Positions 40,070 to 49,992 of a stretch of DNA of 64,000 bases are shown one piece after another (positions within the stretch are counted from its first letter, which is position 1; every line of letters starts with the position of its first letter). The position numbers and the translations under genes were made by a program. The notes beneath the pieces were generated by a model. It was given only the letters and a program-made list of their open reading frames with translations, was not told the origin of the DNA and searched no databases. The stretch comes from Pseudomonas sp. M47T1 (GTDB lineage: Bacteria > Pseudomonadota > Gammaproteobacteria > Pseudomonadales > Pseudomonadaceae). Location: the NCBI RefSeq assembly GCF_000263855.1, contig NZ_AJWX01000014.1:103338-167337 (forward strand), read 5' to 3'.

Positions 40070-40864
40070 TTAGTGCTGGGCGACCGCGGCAACGCGCTCG
40101 CGGCGCACAGGCCGCTGTTCCAGCTCCAGGGCCATGCAGCGCTCCAGGAAGCCGAACATGTAGTCGTAGCTCATGCACACGGCGCGGCGCAGCTCGGCCT
40201 GCAGCGCCTTGGTGGGGTTGTGCCCAGCCAGGGTGCAGATGATCTCCAGCGCTTCCCACGGGTGGGCATCGTCGTACTGGGCGTGCATCTTCAGCCACTT
40301 CATGGCGCGCTTGCGCCCTTCCTCCGGGAACGAATTGGCATAGATATCGTTGGCGCAGACCACGGCCGACCATTCGCCCGTGGCCCCTTCGATGGCGTAG
40401 TTGGTGGCGGCGATGCCGACAATCAGCGAGTCGGCAGACGTGGTTTGCCAACACCAGTGGCTCAGCGCCAGAAGTTCGGCCGGCACGTCCTGCGCCTGCA
40501 GATCTTCCAGGCTGACGCCATGGGCATTGCACCAGTTCACCCAGTAATCGGCATGGTTGAGCTCCACGCGAATGTTGCGCATCAGCCAGCGCCGGGCCAT
40601 GTCTTCGCCAGGGTGGCGGCCAAAACGGGTCTTGGTCAGACTTTGCGCCATGTACAGGGCAAACTGCTCGACCACCGGCCAACCACCAATCAGGTACTGA
40701 CGCATGGTCTTGGCGCTCAACGTGGCGTCGCGCATGCTGCGGTACAGCTCGTGCTCCACCACACGACGCTTGCTTTCGCTGCAGTCACGAATCAGCTGTT
40801 GGGCCCAGAGCGGGTAACTGGTGGCTTCCATAAGGGGGCCAGTACGAACGAACGCCTCGATCAC
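40070..40864 (-). CDS. undA: 1-undecene synthase UndA (haem-oxygenase-like non-haem iron oxidase)
   Basis: The 264-residue all-helical protein is of the TenA/PqqC-like fold. The metal ligands known for Pseudomonas UndA are present at the same numbers as I recall: E101, H104, E159, H194, D198 and H201. UndA converts lauric acid to the volatile 1-undecene with O2 and iron. The order ubiG-mupP-yciK-undA also matches other Pseudomonas as far as I recall. Annotations such as 'TenA family regulator' or 'PqqC-like' are due to the fold. Start GTG 40864 is preceded by AAGGAA at about 9 bases. Confidence 0.88.
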   Translation of the reverse strand: MIEAFVRTGPLMEATSYPLWAQQLIRDCSESKRRVVEHELYRSMRDATLSAKTMRQYLIGGWPVVEQFALYMAQSLTKTRFGRHPGEDMARRWLMRNIRVELNHADYWVNWCNAHGVSLEDLQAQDVPAELLALSHWCWQTTSADSLIVGIAATNYAIEGATGEWSAVVCANDIYANSFPEEGRKRAMKWLKMHAQYDDAHPWEALEIICTLAGHNPTKALQAELRRAVCMSYDYMFGFLERCMALELEQRPVRRERVAAVAQH

Positions 40865-40909
40865 TTTTCAGATTCCTTCTTTTTGGAGTGATGGTCACGG
40901 CTACAGCCA

Positions 40910-43369
40910 TCAGCGAAACGTGCCCGGCGCCTTGAACAACAGGGGCCGGGGCCGTACGTCACGACGCTGCAGACTTTCGCAGGTGAATACCTGTGGACGT
41001 TCTATCAGATAACCCTGAGCATAATCCACCCCGATTTCCAGCAATGCCTGCTCTATCAGTGGAGTTTCCACAAACTCGGCGATGGTTTGCTTGCCCATTA
41101 CGTGGCCGATGTGATTGATGACCTCGACCATGGCCCGGTTGATGGGGTCATCGAGCATGTCCTTGACGAAACTGCCGTCGATCTTGAGGAAGTCCACCGG
41201 CAAGTGCTTGAGGTAGGCGAACGAAGACATGCCCGCACAGAAATCGTCCAGCGAAAAGCGGCAGCCCAGGCCCTTGAGCTCATTGATGAAGCGAATGGCG
41301 CTACCCAGGTTGGAGATGGCCGCGGTTTCGGTGATTTCGAAACAAATCAGCTCAGGCGGAATGGAGAAGCGCTGGAACTGCTCGCGCAGGTACTCCAGGA
41401 ACGCCTCGTCGCCAATGCTGGTGCCCGACAGGTTGATCGCGCAGATGGCCAGCGGGCCCTTGGCGCCCTCGCTCATGCATTGCTGGACGATCTTGAACAC
41501 GTTCTGCACCACCCAACGGTCCAGCGCGGTCATCAGGCCGTAGCGCTCGGCGGCCGGAATGAAGTTTTCAGGCATGATCATGCGCCCGCCTTCATCGTGC
41601 AGGCGCAACAGGATCTCGATATGCCCGCCGGAACTGTCCGTGCGCCCCAGCGAGGCGATTTCCTGGGCGTACAGCACGAAGCGGTTTTCTTCCAGGGCCA
41701 TGTGCAAACGCTGAACCCAGGCCATTTCGCCAAAGCGCATGGACAGTTCGGTGTCGTCGGCGTGGTACACCTGCACGCGGTTGCGGCCCTTTTCCTTGGC
41801 CATGTAGCAGGCCATGTCGGCGGCACGCAAGGACGCTTCCAGGGTGGTGGGCGCCTGGGAAATATGCACCAGGCCCAGGCTGACGGTGGTCACGAACGGC
41901 CGGCCCTTCCACACGAAGTGCAGGTTCTGCACGGTCTGGCGCAGGCTTTCGGCAATGCGCTCGGCGACGTCGGCCGGGCAATTTTCCAGCAGAATGCCGA
42001 ACTCGTCGCCCCCCAGCCGCGCCAGGGTGTCACCGTCGCGCAGCCCCGACTGCAGCAACGTGCAGATATGGCGCAGCAGTTCGTCGCCAGCGGCGTGGCC
42101 ACAGGTGTCGTTGACCAGCTTGAACTGGTCCAGGTCCAGGAACATCAGCGAGTGGCGGCTTTGGCTGCGGCTGACATTGCCCAGCGCCTGCTCCAGGCGG
42201 AATTCGAATTCGCGGCGGTTGGCCAGGCCGGTCAGGGCGTCGTGGGTGGCCTGCCACGACAGGTTGGCGATGTACTGGCGTTCCTGGGTCATGTCGTGGA
42301 GCACCAGCACGGTGCCGCTGATGCGCCCATCGGTGCGAATGGGCGCGCCCACCAGGGTCACCGACACGGTGCTGCCGTCCAGGCGCTGGATCAGCTTGGC
42401 GTGCTCGCTGCCCCCGGTCAGCTGGCCACCGAGGATGTGCTCGATCAGGGTGAAACTGTCTTTTTCGGCGTTTTCGTCCAGCAGGTTGAACAGCGACGCC
42501 AACGGCAGCCCTGCGGCCTGCTCGGCATTCCAGTGGGTAAGCTGTTCGGCCGCCGGGTTCATGTAGGCGATGCAGCCTTCGAAGTCGGTGGCAATCACGC
42601 CGTCGCCGATGGACGCCAGGGTTACCTGGGCCCGCTCCTTTTCCAGCTCCAGGGCGTTGGCAAAGGCATGGCGCTGGCTCAACAGGCGGTGCACCCGCCA
42701 CAGGGCCAGGGCAATCAACAGCACCGCAGTGGTGAGGTTGACCACCATCAACAGCCGCCAGAGGAAGCGCGAACCTTCGCCCAGCGCGTCGCTGAAGGCC
42801 TTGGCCGCTGGCGTGACGCCGTCGTTGATGGCCAGTATCTGGTCCTTCCAGCGCATGATGTCTTCATCGCTGGCGCTGCCAGAGGTGATACCGGCGTGCA
42901 TTTGCCGGGCCACCGAGTCCAGTTGCACCAGGTAGCTGTCACCCACGGTCCAGCGCTCGATGGCGCGCTCCAGGTAGCTGAAGTGGCGGAAATTGAGGTA
43001 CAGCCAGATCAGACTGGACACATCGTCCGGGTGGTTGCCGCCCTGCAGGATACCCTGGCGGGCGGCCACCAGGTCCGGGGTGGGCCGGTCCAGGGCCACG
43101 CGCAGGTCGTGGCTGCCCTGCGGCACGGCGATGGCAGCCTGGTATTTGCTGAAAATGCGCTCGTCGCGGCTGTCGGCGTAGAGGTTCAGATAATAGATGG
43201 CGTCCTTCTGGCCCTTGGACCACAGACTCTCACCGGCCACATAGCCGCGCACTGCCGACAATGCGTAAAGGCTGATGCAACCCAACAATGCCTGAAACAG
43301 TACGACTGCGATAAATGGCCAGACGATGCCCAATAATCTCGGCGTTTCGAGAGTCCGATTTTGCTTCAT
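40910..43369 (-). CDS. Membrane sensor with PAS, GGDEF and EAL domains (c-di-GMP turnover)
   Basis: The 819-residue protein has a helix near 10-30, a periplasmic region of about 160 residues, a second helix near 205-225, a PAS domain (about 240-360), a GGDEF domain with intact RLGGDEF and I-site RDGD five residues before it, and an EAL domain. The EAL signature reads EILLR. The other phosphodiesterase residues (NLS, FEITET, LDDFCAG, LKIDG, AEFVET, AQGY) are all present, so both activities are possible. ATG 43369 has AAGGGA at 6 bases; an earlier in-frame start at 43399 lacks this. It lies alone between undA and the exporter. Confidence 0.92.
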   Translation of the reverse strand: MKQNRTLETPRLLGIVWPFIAVVLFQALLGCISLYALSAVRGYVAGESLWSKGQKDAIYYLNLYADSRDERIFSKYQAAIAVPQGSHDLRVALDRPTPDLVAARQGILQGGNHPDDVSSLIWLYLNFRHFSYLERAIERWTVGDSYLVQLDSVARQMHAGITSGSASDEDIMRWKDQILAINDGVTPAAKAFSDALGEGSRFLWRLLMVVNLTTAVLLIALALWRVHRLLSQRHAFANALELEKERAQVTLASIGDGVIATDFEGCIAYMNPAAEQLTHWNAEQAAGLPLASLFNLLDENAEKDSFTLIEHILGGQLTGGSEHAKLIQRLDGSTVSVTLVGAPIRTDGRISGTVLVLHDMTQERQYIANLSWQATHDALTGLANRREFEFRLEQALGNVSRSQSRHSLMFLDLDQFKLVNDTCGHAAGDELLRHICTLLQSGLRDGDTLARLGGDEFGILLENCPADVAERIAESLRQTVQNLHFVWKGRPFVTTVSLGLVHISQAPTTLEASLRAADMACYMAKEKGRNRVQVYHADDTELSMRFGEMAWVQRLHMALEENRFVLYAQEIASLGRTDSSGGHIEILLRLHDEGGRMIMPENFIPAAERYGLMTALDRWVVQNVFKIVQQCMSEGAKGPLAICAINLSGTSIGDEAFLEYLREQFQRFSIPPELICFEITETAAISNLGSAIRFINELKGLGCRFSLDDFCAGMSSFAYLKHLPVDFLKIDGSFVKDMLDDPINRAMVEVINHIGHVMGKQTIAEFVETPLIEQALLEIGVDYAQGYLIERPQVFTCESLQRRDVRPRPLLFKAPGTFR

Positions 43370-43567
43370 GAGGTCCCTTGCATCAGCAGAGCCAGACAAC
43401 CATCCAGGAAAACTCCACTCACATCAGCTTAGCCTAGGCCAAAACCGCACAATTAGAGGACTCTTGATGGCCAGGCAACACATTTCGTTCAACGCGGCAC
43501 TTTACAGGCCCACTCAAACGAATGGCTAGCGTTGTCTTTGGTACAAATGTGCCGATAACCGGACAAT

Positions 43568-45400
43568 TCAGACCTGCTGCAAGTGCCCGTAGAGGCGTGC
43601 GTACAGGCCGCCGTCGGCGATCAACTGCTGATGATCACCGTCTTCGGCAATGCGCCCGCCATCAAACACCAGCACCCGATCAGCCTGCTTCACCGCCGAC
43701 AGGCGATGGGCAATGATGAGTGTGGTGCGCCCACTCAGGAATTTCGCCATGGCCTGATGCAGGTTGTATTCGGTGGCGGCATCGAGCGCCGAGGTGGCCT
43801 CGTCGAGAATCACCACCCGTGGCTGGGCCAGAATCATGCGGGCGATGGCCAACCGCTGCCGCTGCCCGCCGGACAGGCGCACGCCAGAGCGGCCGACAAT
43901 GCTGTCCAGGCCCTGGGGCAAGGCGCGGATGGTGGCGTCCAGCTGGGCGATTTCCAGCGCCTGCCAGCAGGCTTCGTCGCTGCGCTCACGGCCCATGGTG
44001 AGGTTGGCCCGCACGCTGTCGTTGAACAGCGAGGGGTGTTGCAGCACCACCGCGACGTGCTCGCGCAGGGTAGTCAGGCCGATTTCCTGCTGGGTGGAGC
44101 CGCCAAAGCGGATCACCCCGCTCTGGGGCGTATAAAGCCCCAGCAGCAACTGCACCAGGGTGCTCTTGCCGCCGCCGCTGGCGCCGACAATGGCCACCTT
44201 CTCGCCCGGCGCGATGGACAGGTCCAGGTGCTCCAGCACCTTGTCCTCGCCATAACCGAAACTCAGGTCGCGCACCTCGATGCCCACGGTGTCGCGGTTC
44301 CTGAACGGGTCGACGCCACCGGGGTACTGCGGCTCGTCGGCGCGGGCCAGCAATTCGTTGATGCGGGTCAGGGCACCGCCGGCAGCGTAGTAGGCGTATT
44401 GCAGGTTGAGCAGTTGCTCCACCGGGCTGATCATGAACCACAGGTAACTGAACACTGCCAGCATCTGGCCGATGGACAGGTCGGAGAACAGCACGGTGAG
44501 CATGGCCACCGCGCGAAAAATGTCGATGCCAAACTGGAACAGCAAGCCGCTGGCCCGCCCCGAGGCATCGCTTTTCCACTGCGAGGCCACGGCAAAGTCG
44601 CGCACCTCACGGGCGCGCTGGCCCAGCCGGCCGAGGAAAAAGCCCTGGCGGTTACCGGCACGCACCTCCTGAATGGCTTCCAGGGTTTCGGTCAGCGCCT
44701 GGGTGAAGCGGGCGGTGCTGTCGTTTTCAAGCTTCTTGAGGTGCTTGACGCGCTTGCCCAACTGCACGGTGGCGAAGATCACCAAGGGGTTGAACAGCAG
44801 AATCAGCAGCGCCAGCTTCCAGTTCATCCACATCAGGATGGTGGCGGTGCCCACCAGGGTGAGCATGGCCACCAGGAAGCGGCTGAGGGTTTCGCCGACA
44901 AACTTGTCCAGGGTGTCCAGGTCGGTGACCAGGTGAGTGGTGACGGTACCGCCGCCCAGGCTTTCGTACTCGCTGAGGGAAATGCGCTTGAGGCGCTCGA
45001 TCAGGCGGATACGCAGGCGGTAAACGATGTCCTTGGCCAGGCCTGCAAACAGCTTGGCCTGCACCACGTTGAACACCAGCGACAGGCAGCGCAGGCCGAA
45101 GGTGACCAACAGCATCAGGCCGATATAGCCCGCTGCCTTCTGCCAGGCGCCTGGCAGCACTTGGTTCATGACCTTTAACGCGGTGTCGCCGTGGCCCAGT
45201 AGCACTTCGTCCACCAGCAAGGGCAACAGCAGCGGGATGGGAACACTGCACAGGGTGGCCAGCACGGCCACGCCGTTGGCGATCCACAGCGACTTGCGGT
45301 GCCTGAGGGCCAGTTGCCGAATGTGTGCCCAACTGAGCCGGTCGGGAGCGACTGGCGCTGGGCGCAAGGGCAATTCGGTAGGCCCGGGCAGGTCAAGCAT
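43568..45400 (-). CDS. ABC exporter, permease-ATPase fusion (MsbA/MDR-like)
   Basis: The 610-residue half-transporter has six membrane helices (about 40-340) and a C-terminal ATPase with Walker A GASGGGKST, signature LSGGQRQR, Walker B VVILDEATSALD and the H-loop in IIAHRLS. It works as a homodimer and exports lipids, drugs or peptides. The substrate is unknown. It starts inside the end of the DsbA-family gene (8-base overlap), so the two are one operon with trhO upstream. It is not MsbA itself by position, as no lpxK is near. Confidence 0.9.
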   Translation of the reverse strand: MLDLPGPTELPLRPAPVAPDRLSWAHIRQLALRHRKSLWIANGVAVLATLCSVPIPLLLPLLVDEVLLGHGDTALKVMNQVLPGAWQKAAGYIGLMLLVTFGLRCLSLVFNVVQAKLFAGLAKDIVYRLRIRLIERLKRISLSEYESLGGGTVTTHLVTDLDTLDKFVGETLSRFLVAMLTLVGTATILMWMNWKLALLILLFNPLVIFATVQLGKRVKHLKKLENDSTARFTQALTETLEAIQEVRAGNRQGFFLGRLGQRAREVRDFAVASQWKSDASGRASGLLFQFGIDIFRAVAMLTVLFSDLSIGQMLAVFSYLWFMISPVEQLLNLQYAYYAAGGALTRINELLARADEPQYPGGVDPFRNRDTVGIEVRDLSFGYGEDKVLEHLDLSIAPGEKVAIVGASGGGKSTLVQLLLGLYTPQSGVIRFGGSTQQEIGLTTLREHVAVVLQHPSLFNDSVRANLTMGRERSDEACWQALEIAQLDATIRALPQGLDSIVGRSGVRLSGGQRQRLAIARMILAQPRVVILDEATSALDAATEYNLHQAMAKFLSGRTTLIIAHRLSAVKQADRVLVFDGGRIAEDGDHQQLIADGGLYARLYGHLQQV

Positions 45401-46028
45401 GGGCAGCCCTCTCCAGCCATCGGGCCAACAGCGGTGCCAGTTCGTCCAGCGGTTGATAGCCGTTGGTCAGCAGCGCCATCTGCCCGCCGCGCTGGGCCAG
45501 CATGGTGGGGAAACCGGCGATGTTGAGGTCGCGCACCCAACTGAAATCATCCGCCGTGGCGGTCAATTGCTCGGCGCTGTCGAAGGCGGCGGCGAATTCG
45601 ATGCGCGGAATGCCCGCAGCCTCGGCCAGCTCCACCAGCACCGCCACCTTGGTCACGTCGCGGCCCTGCGCATAGAACGCCTGCTGGATCAGCTTGGCCA
45701 TGGCCCAGGCCGCGCCTTCGTCCAGGCTGCGCACCGCCACCACCGCCCGGCAGGCGGGCTCGGTGTCGTAGACGAAGTCTTCGGGCAGCGCGCCCTCGAA
45801 CTGGAACGGCTGGCCCGTGGCGTCATGCACCGCGTGCCAGTGGTGCAGAATGCTGCTGCGCAGCGACGCCTCCAGCGCAGCCCCGCCACCGGTACGCAAG
45901 CCACCCATCACCAGGTGCACGCCTACGCCGGCCGCTCGCGCCTGCTGGATGAGCGCCTCGGCCACCGGGGCAAAACCCCAGCACCAGGAACACATGGGGT
46001 CCATCACGTACAGCAGGCGTGTCTGCAT
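45393..46028 (-). CDS. DsbA family thiol oxidoreductase (FrnE-like, cytosolic)
   Basis: The 211-residue thioredoxin-fold protein has the redox pair CSWC at residues 14-17 (DPMCSWCWGF) and an all-helical insert. There is no signal peptide, so it is probably cytosolic, like FrnE. A cis-Pro loop (AGFPTML) faces the CxxC. It follows trhO by 4 bases and overlaps the exporter gene by 8, so it is in a three-gene operon. The substrate is unknown. Confidence 0.88.
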   Translation of the reverse strand: MQTRLLYVMDPMCSWCWGFAPVAEALIQQARAAGVGVHLVMGGLRTGGGAALEASLRSSILHHWHAVHDATGQPFQFEGALPEDFVYDTEPACRAVVAVRSLDEGAAWAMAKLIQQAFYAQGRDVTKVAVLVELAEAAGIPRIEFAAAFDSAEQLTATADDFSWVRDLNIAGFPTMLAQRGGQMALLTNGYQPLDELAPLLARWLERAAHA

Positions 46029-46032
46029 GGGA

Positions 46033-46971
46033 TCAGTCCTGGGCGGCTTTACGGTAATTATGGCCTATCGGGTGCGGAAGGTTGCGCGCCTTGGCCAATT
46101 CAATCTGTTTCTGGCGGTCGATGGCGCTCTTGCGGGTTTTCTCGCTCAGGCTGTCCCAGCAGTGCGGGCAGCTGATGCCGGGGGCGTAGTGCTCGCTGGC
46201 GCGGTCTTCCACGCTGATGGGTGTGCGGCAGGCGTGGCACTGGTCGTAGTCACCCTCGGTGAGGTCGTGACGCACGGTGACACGGTTGTCGAACACGAAG
46301 CAGTCGCCCTGCCACTTGGACTCCGCCTGGGGCACTTGCTCCAGGTACTTGAGAATGCCGCCCTTGAGGTGGAACACCTCGCCATAGCCTTCGCTCAGCA
46401 TGTAGCTGGAGGCCTTCTCGCAACGAATGCCGCCGGTGCAGAACATCGCCACCTTCTTGTGCACCGCCGGGTTGAAGTGGGCTTTGATGTAGTCGGGGAA
46501 CTCGCGGAACGACGTGGTCTTGGGGTCGATGGCGCCCTCGAAGGTGCCGATGGCCACTTCGTAGTCGTTGCGGGTGTCGATCAACAGCACTTCAGGGTCG
46601 TTGATCAGGCTGTTCCAGTCCTTGGGCTCCACGTAGGTACCCACCTTGCGGTTGGGGTCCACGCCGGGCACGCCCAGGGTCACGATCTCTTTCTTGAGCT
46701 TGACCTTGGTACGGTAGAACGGCTGCTCGTCGCAGTACGATTCCTTGTGGTCGATGTCGACCATGCGCGGGTCGTTGCGCAGCCAGGCCAGCAGGCCGTC
46801 GATGCCTTGGCGGGTGCCGGAGACGGTGCCGTTGATGCCTTCTTCGGCAATCAACAGGGTGCCTTTGATGTCGTTGTCGACCATGGCGTTGAGCAGGGGC
46901 TCGCGCAGATCGACGTAATCTTCCAGGGTGACGAACTTGTACAGTGCCGCCACGACAATGGCTTGTGTCAT
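46033..46971 (-). CDS. trhO: tRNA uridine(34) hydroxylase TrhO (rhodanese domain)
   Basis: The 312-residue protein has an N-terminal ferredoxin-like domain (to ~95), a rhodanese domain (about 120-220) with the active-site loop CTGGIRCEK, and a C-terminal zinc-type C-x2-C pair (CHAC, CPHC). TrhO (YceA) makes the 5-hydroxyuridine at the wobble position of several tRNAs with O2. ATG 46971 has GGAG 8 bases upstream. It is the first gene of the minus-strand unit with the DsbA-like protein and the exporter. Confidence 0.95.
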   Translation of the reverse strand: MTQAIVVAALYKFVTLEDYVDLREPLLNAMVDNDIKGTLLIAEEGINGTVSGTRQGIDGLLAWLRNDPRMVDIDHKESYCDEQPFYRTKVKLKKEIVTLGVPGVDPNRKVGTYVEPKDWNSLINDPEVLLIDTRNDYEVAIGTFEGAIDPKTTSFREFPDYIKAHFNPAVHKKVAMFCTGGIRCEKASSYMLSEGYGEVFHLKGGILKYLEQVPQAESKWQGDCFVFDNRVTVRHDLTEGDYDQCHACRTPISVEDRASEHYAPGISCPHCWDSLSEKTRKSAIDRQKQIELAKARNLPHPIGHNYRKAAQD

Positions 46972-47048
46972 GGATAAAACTCCTGGTGGTTGTCCTCGTA
47001 AAGGACGGACCGGGTTGTGATGAATGATTGAATGTACGTAAAACGACT

Positions 47049-47135
47049 GTGGGAGCGGGCCCTGCCCGCGAAGAACACCCCGCGTGGCGCCTGAGGCACC
47101 GAGGTATGCTCTTCGCGGGCAGAGCCCGCTCCCAC
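47049..47135. repeat. REP pair between trhO and bolA
   Basis: GTGGGAGCGGGCCCTGCCCG and the inverted CGGGCAGAGCCCGCTCCCAC flank about 46 bases. It fills the 241-base gap, which also probably carries the trhO promoter. Confidence 0.85.
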
Positions 47136-47212
47136 AGAACCCTTACCGCAGCGAGGGTAACTACGTCTGGGCCAATTCTATCAAAAACCGGCCCAGGAAG
47201 TATTGCCCTGGA

Positions 47213-47506
47213 TCAATGCCCGCCCGCGCAAGTAGGCGAGGCAGGCGCGGCGCCCGCCTGTGCCCATTCCTCGGGGGTGTAGGTGTGCTGGGCCAGGGCA
47301 TGGATTTGCCCCATCAGCTCACCCACGGCGGCATACACCCGTTGCTGGCGCTTCACGCGGCTGAGGCCTGCAAACTGCTCGCAGACCAACACCACCTTGT
47401 AGTGGGTTTCCTGACCGCGGCTGTGCATGTGGCTCTCGTCGAGCACCTGCAGGTGGGCCGGGTGCAAGGCGCCCAGCGCCTCTTCAATGCGTTGCTGCAT
47501 GGACAT
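47213..47506 (-). CDS. bolA: BolA family protein
   Basis: The 97-residue protein has the family core FxGxSxVxRxxxVY and the final IHALAQHTYTPEEW. BolA proteins bind a [2Fe-2S] cluster with monothiol glutaredoxins and also act as regulators of cell shape and biofilm genes. The conserved His in HALA is present. It follows the DUF2059 gene by 12 bases on the same strand. A start at the second Met (one codon after Ser) is also possible. Confidence 0.92.
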   Translation of the reverse strand: MSMQQRIEEALGALHPAHLQVLDESHMHSRGQETHYKVVLVCEQFAGLSRVKRQQRVYAAVGELMGQIHALAQHTYTPEEWAQAGAAPASPTCAGGH

Positions 47507-47518
47507 GATCAGCCCCGC

Positions 47519-48052
47519 TTACGGCTTCTTGGCCGGTGCGGCGGCCGGTGCTGCCGCTTTTGGCGGTGCCAGCTCGTTGGTCATGTCAGACAGCAGCTTG
47601 TTGACCACAGGCACCGCGCTTTCCAGTTTTTCCTGGGTCAGCTGAGCCGACTGCTGGGTCACCGAAGGCATTTTCTCCAGTACTTTCTTGCCCAGCGGCG
47701 ACTGGTAGAACTTGACCAGGTCCTTGAGCTCCTGTTCGGTGAAGGTGTCGGTGTACAGCTTGACCATGTCCGGCTTCAGCTTCGGCCAGCCAATGGCCTG
47801 GTCCAGCGCGGCGTTGGCCTTGGCCTGGTAGGTTTCCAGCACGGCGCGCTTGGAGTCCGGGGCCTTGGTCTGTTCGAAACGCTGGGCAAACATTTGCTGC
47901 ACCTGCATGTAGACCGGGGTCCCGAGCTTGTCAGCATGCGCCATCATCAGGAACGATTCAGCGCTGGCGTTGTGGCTGGCGGTGTCGGCGAAGACGTGGC
48001 CGCTGGCGCATACCAGAGCAACCGCGGTACAGATGGCACGAAGACGGGTCAT
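47519..48052 (-). CDS. Secreted DUF2059 protein
   Basis: The 177-residue protein has a Sec signal peptide (MTRLRAICTAVALVCASGHVF then A/D cleavage near residue 22) and a DUF2059 domain with FTEQELKDLVKFYQSPLGKK. The tail is rich in Ala, Pro and Lys. The function of the family is unknown; it is periplasmic. It forms a two-gene unit with bolA, and the 169 bases up to the divergent fumC must hold both promoters. Confidence 0.9.
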   Translation of the reverse strand: MTRLRAICTAVALVCASGHVFADTASHNASAESFLMMAHADKLGTPVYMQVQQMFAQRFEQTKAPDSKRAVLETYQAKANAALDQAIGWPKLKPDMVKLYTDTFTEQELKDLVKFYQSPLGKKVLEKMPSVTQQSAQLTQEKLESAVPVVNKLLSDMTNELAPPKAAAPAAAPAKKP

Positions 48053-48221
48053 CGAGTTTCCTTAAGTTAGCAGGCGAGGTAGTACCCCGGAATCAAACAT
48101 TCTGCGCCCAAGCGAGCATTTCGCTCAACCCCGGGCGCACGCTGGCACATGAAACCTGATGGAACCGCAACCGCGATACGCAGCCTAAACTGCGAATCAG
48201 ACCGTCTAGGAGGACCATCGC

Positions 48222-49616
<1,395 letters not shown>

Positions 49617-49683
49617 CCGGCGGTAGATACCCGGTGGCCGGGAACTCGATAAGATGAATGGCAATCAACCTGGGAGAATTTCC

Positions 49684-49869
49684 ATGTTCGGCAAGCGTTC
49701 GCAAGACCCGGTCGACACGGTGCACTACCGCAGTGACAGGGTGATCATGGTCAACGGCGAGTTTTTCTTCACCACCCGCGAAAATACCCAGGAAGGGCCC
49801 TTCCCCACCCGGGAGATCGCGGCCCAGCAGACCCAGGCCTACATAGACCGCATGCAGCGCCGGGCCTAG
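49684..49869 (+). CDS. Small conserved Pseudomonas protein (DUF6316-like)
   Basis: A 61-residue soluble protein with the sequence MVNGEFFFTTRENTQEGPFP, typical for a short conserved Pseudomonas family of unknown role. ATG 49684 has GGGAGAA 7 bases before it; a longer start at 49654 lacks this. It follows fumC by 67 bases and could share its transcript. Confidence 0.8.
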   Translation: MFGKRSQDPVDTVHYRSDRVIMVNGEFFFTTRENTQEGPFPTREIAAQQTQAYIDRMQRRA

Positions 49870-49900
49870 GCGCGCGCCCCGGCGCCACGTGCTTGAACCG

Positions 49901-49987
49901 GTGGGAGCGTGTTCTGCCCGCGAAGAAAACGCCGCGTTCCACCTCACAGATCGTGGCGTGCTGTTCGCGGGCACAGCCCGCTGCCAC
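49901..49987. repeat. REP pair, diverged
   Basis: GTGGGAGCGTGTTCTGCCCG and the inverted CGGGCACAGCCCGCTGCCAC. Each arm has one base different from the other copies. It separates the small protein from the thiolase gene. Confidence 0.8.
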
Positions 49988-49992
49988 TGGGT

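Noticed and set aside
41087..43336. 749-codon open frame antisense to the GGDEF/EAL gene
   Set aside because: The real gene has clear GGDEF and EAL residues; the antisense product is His/Gln/Val-rich and featureless.
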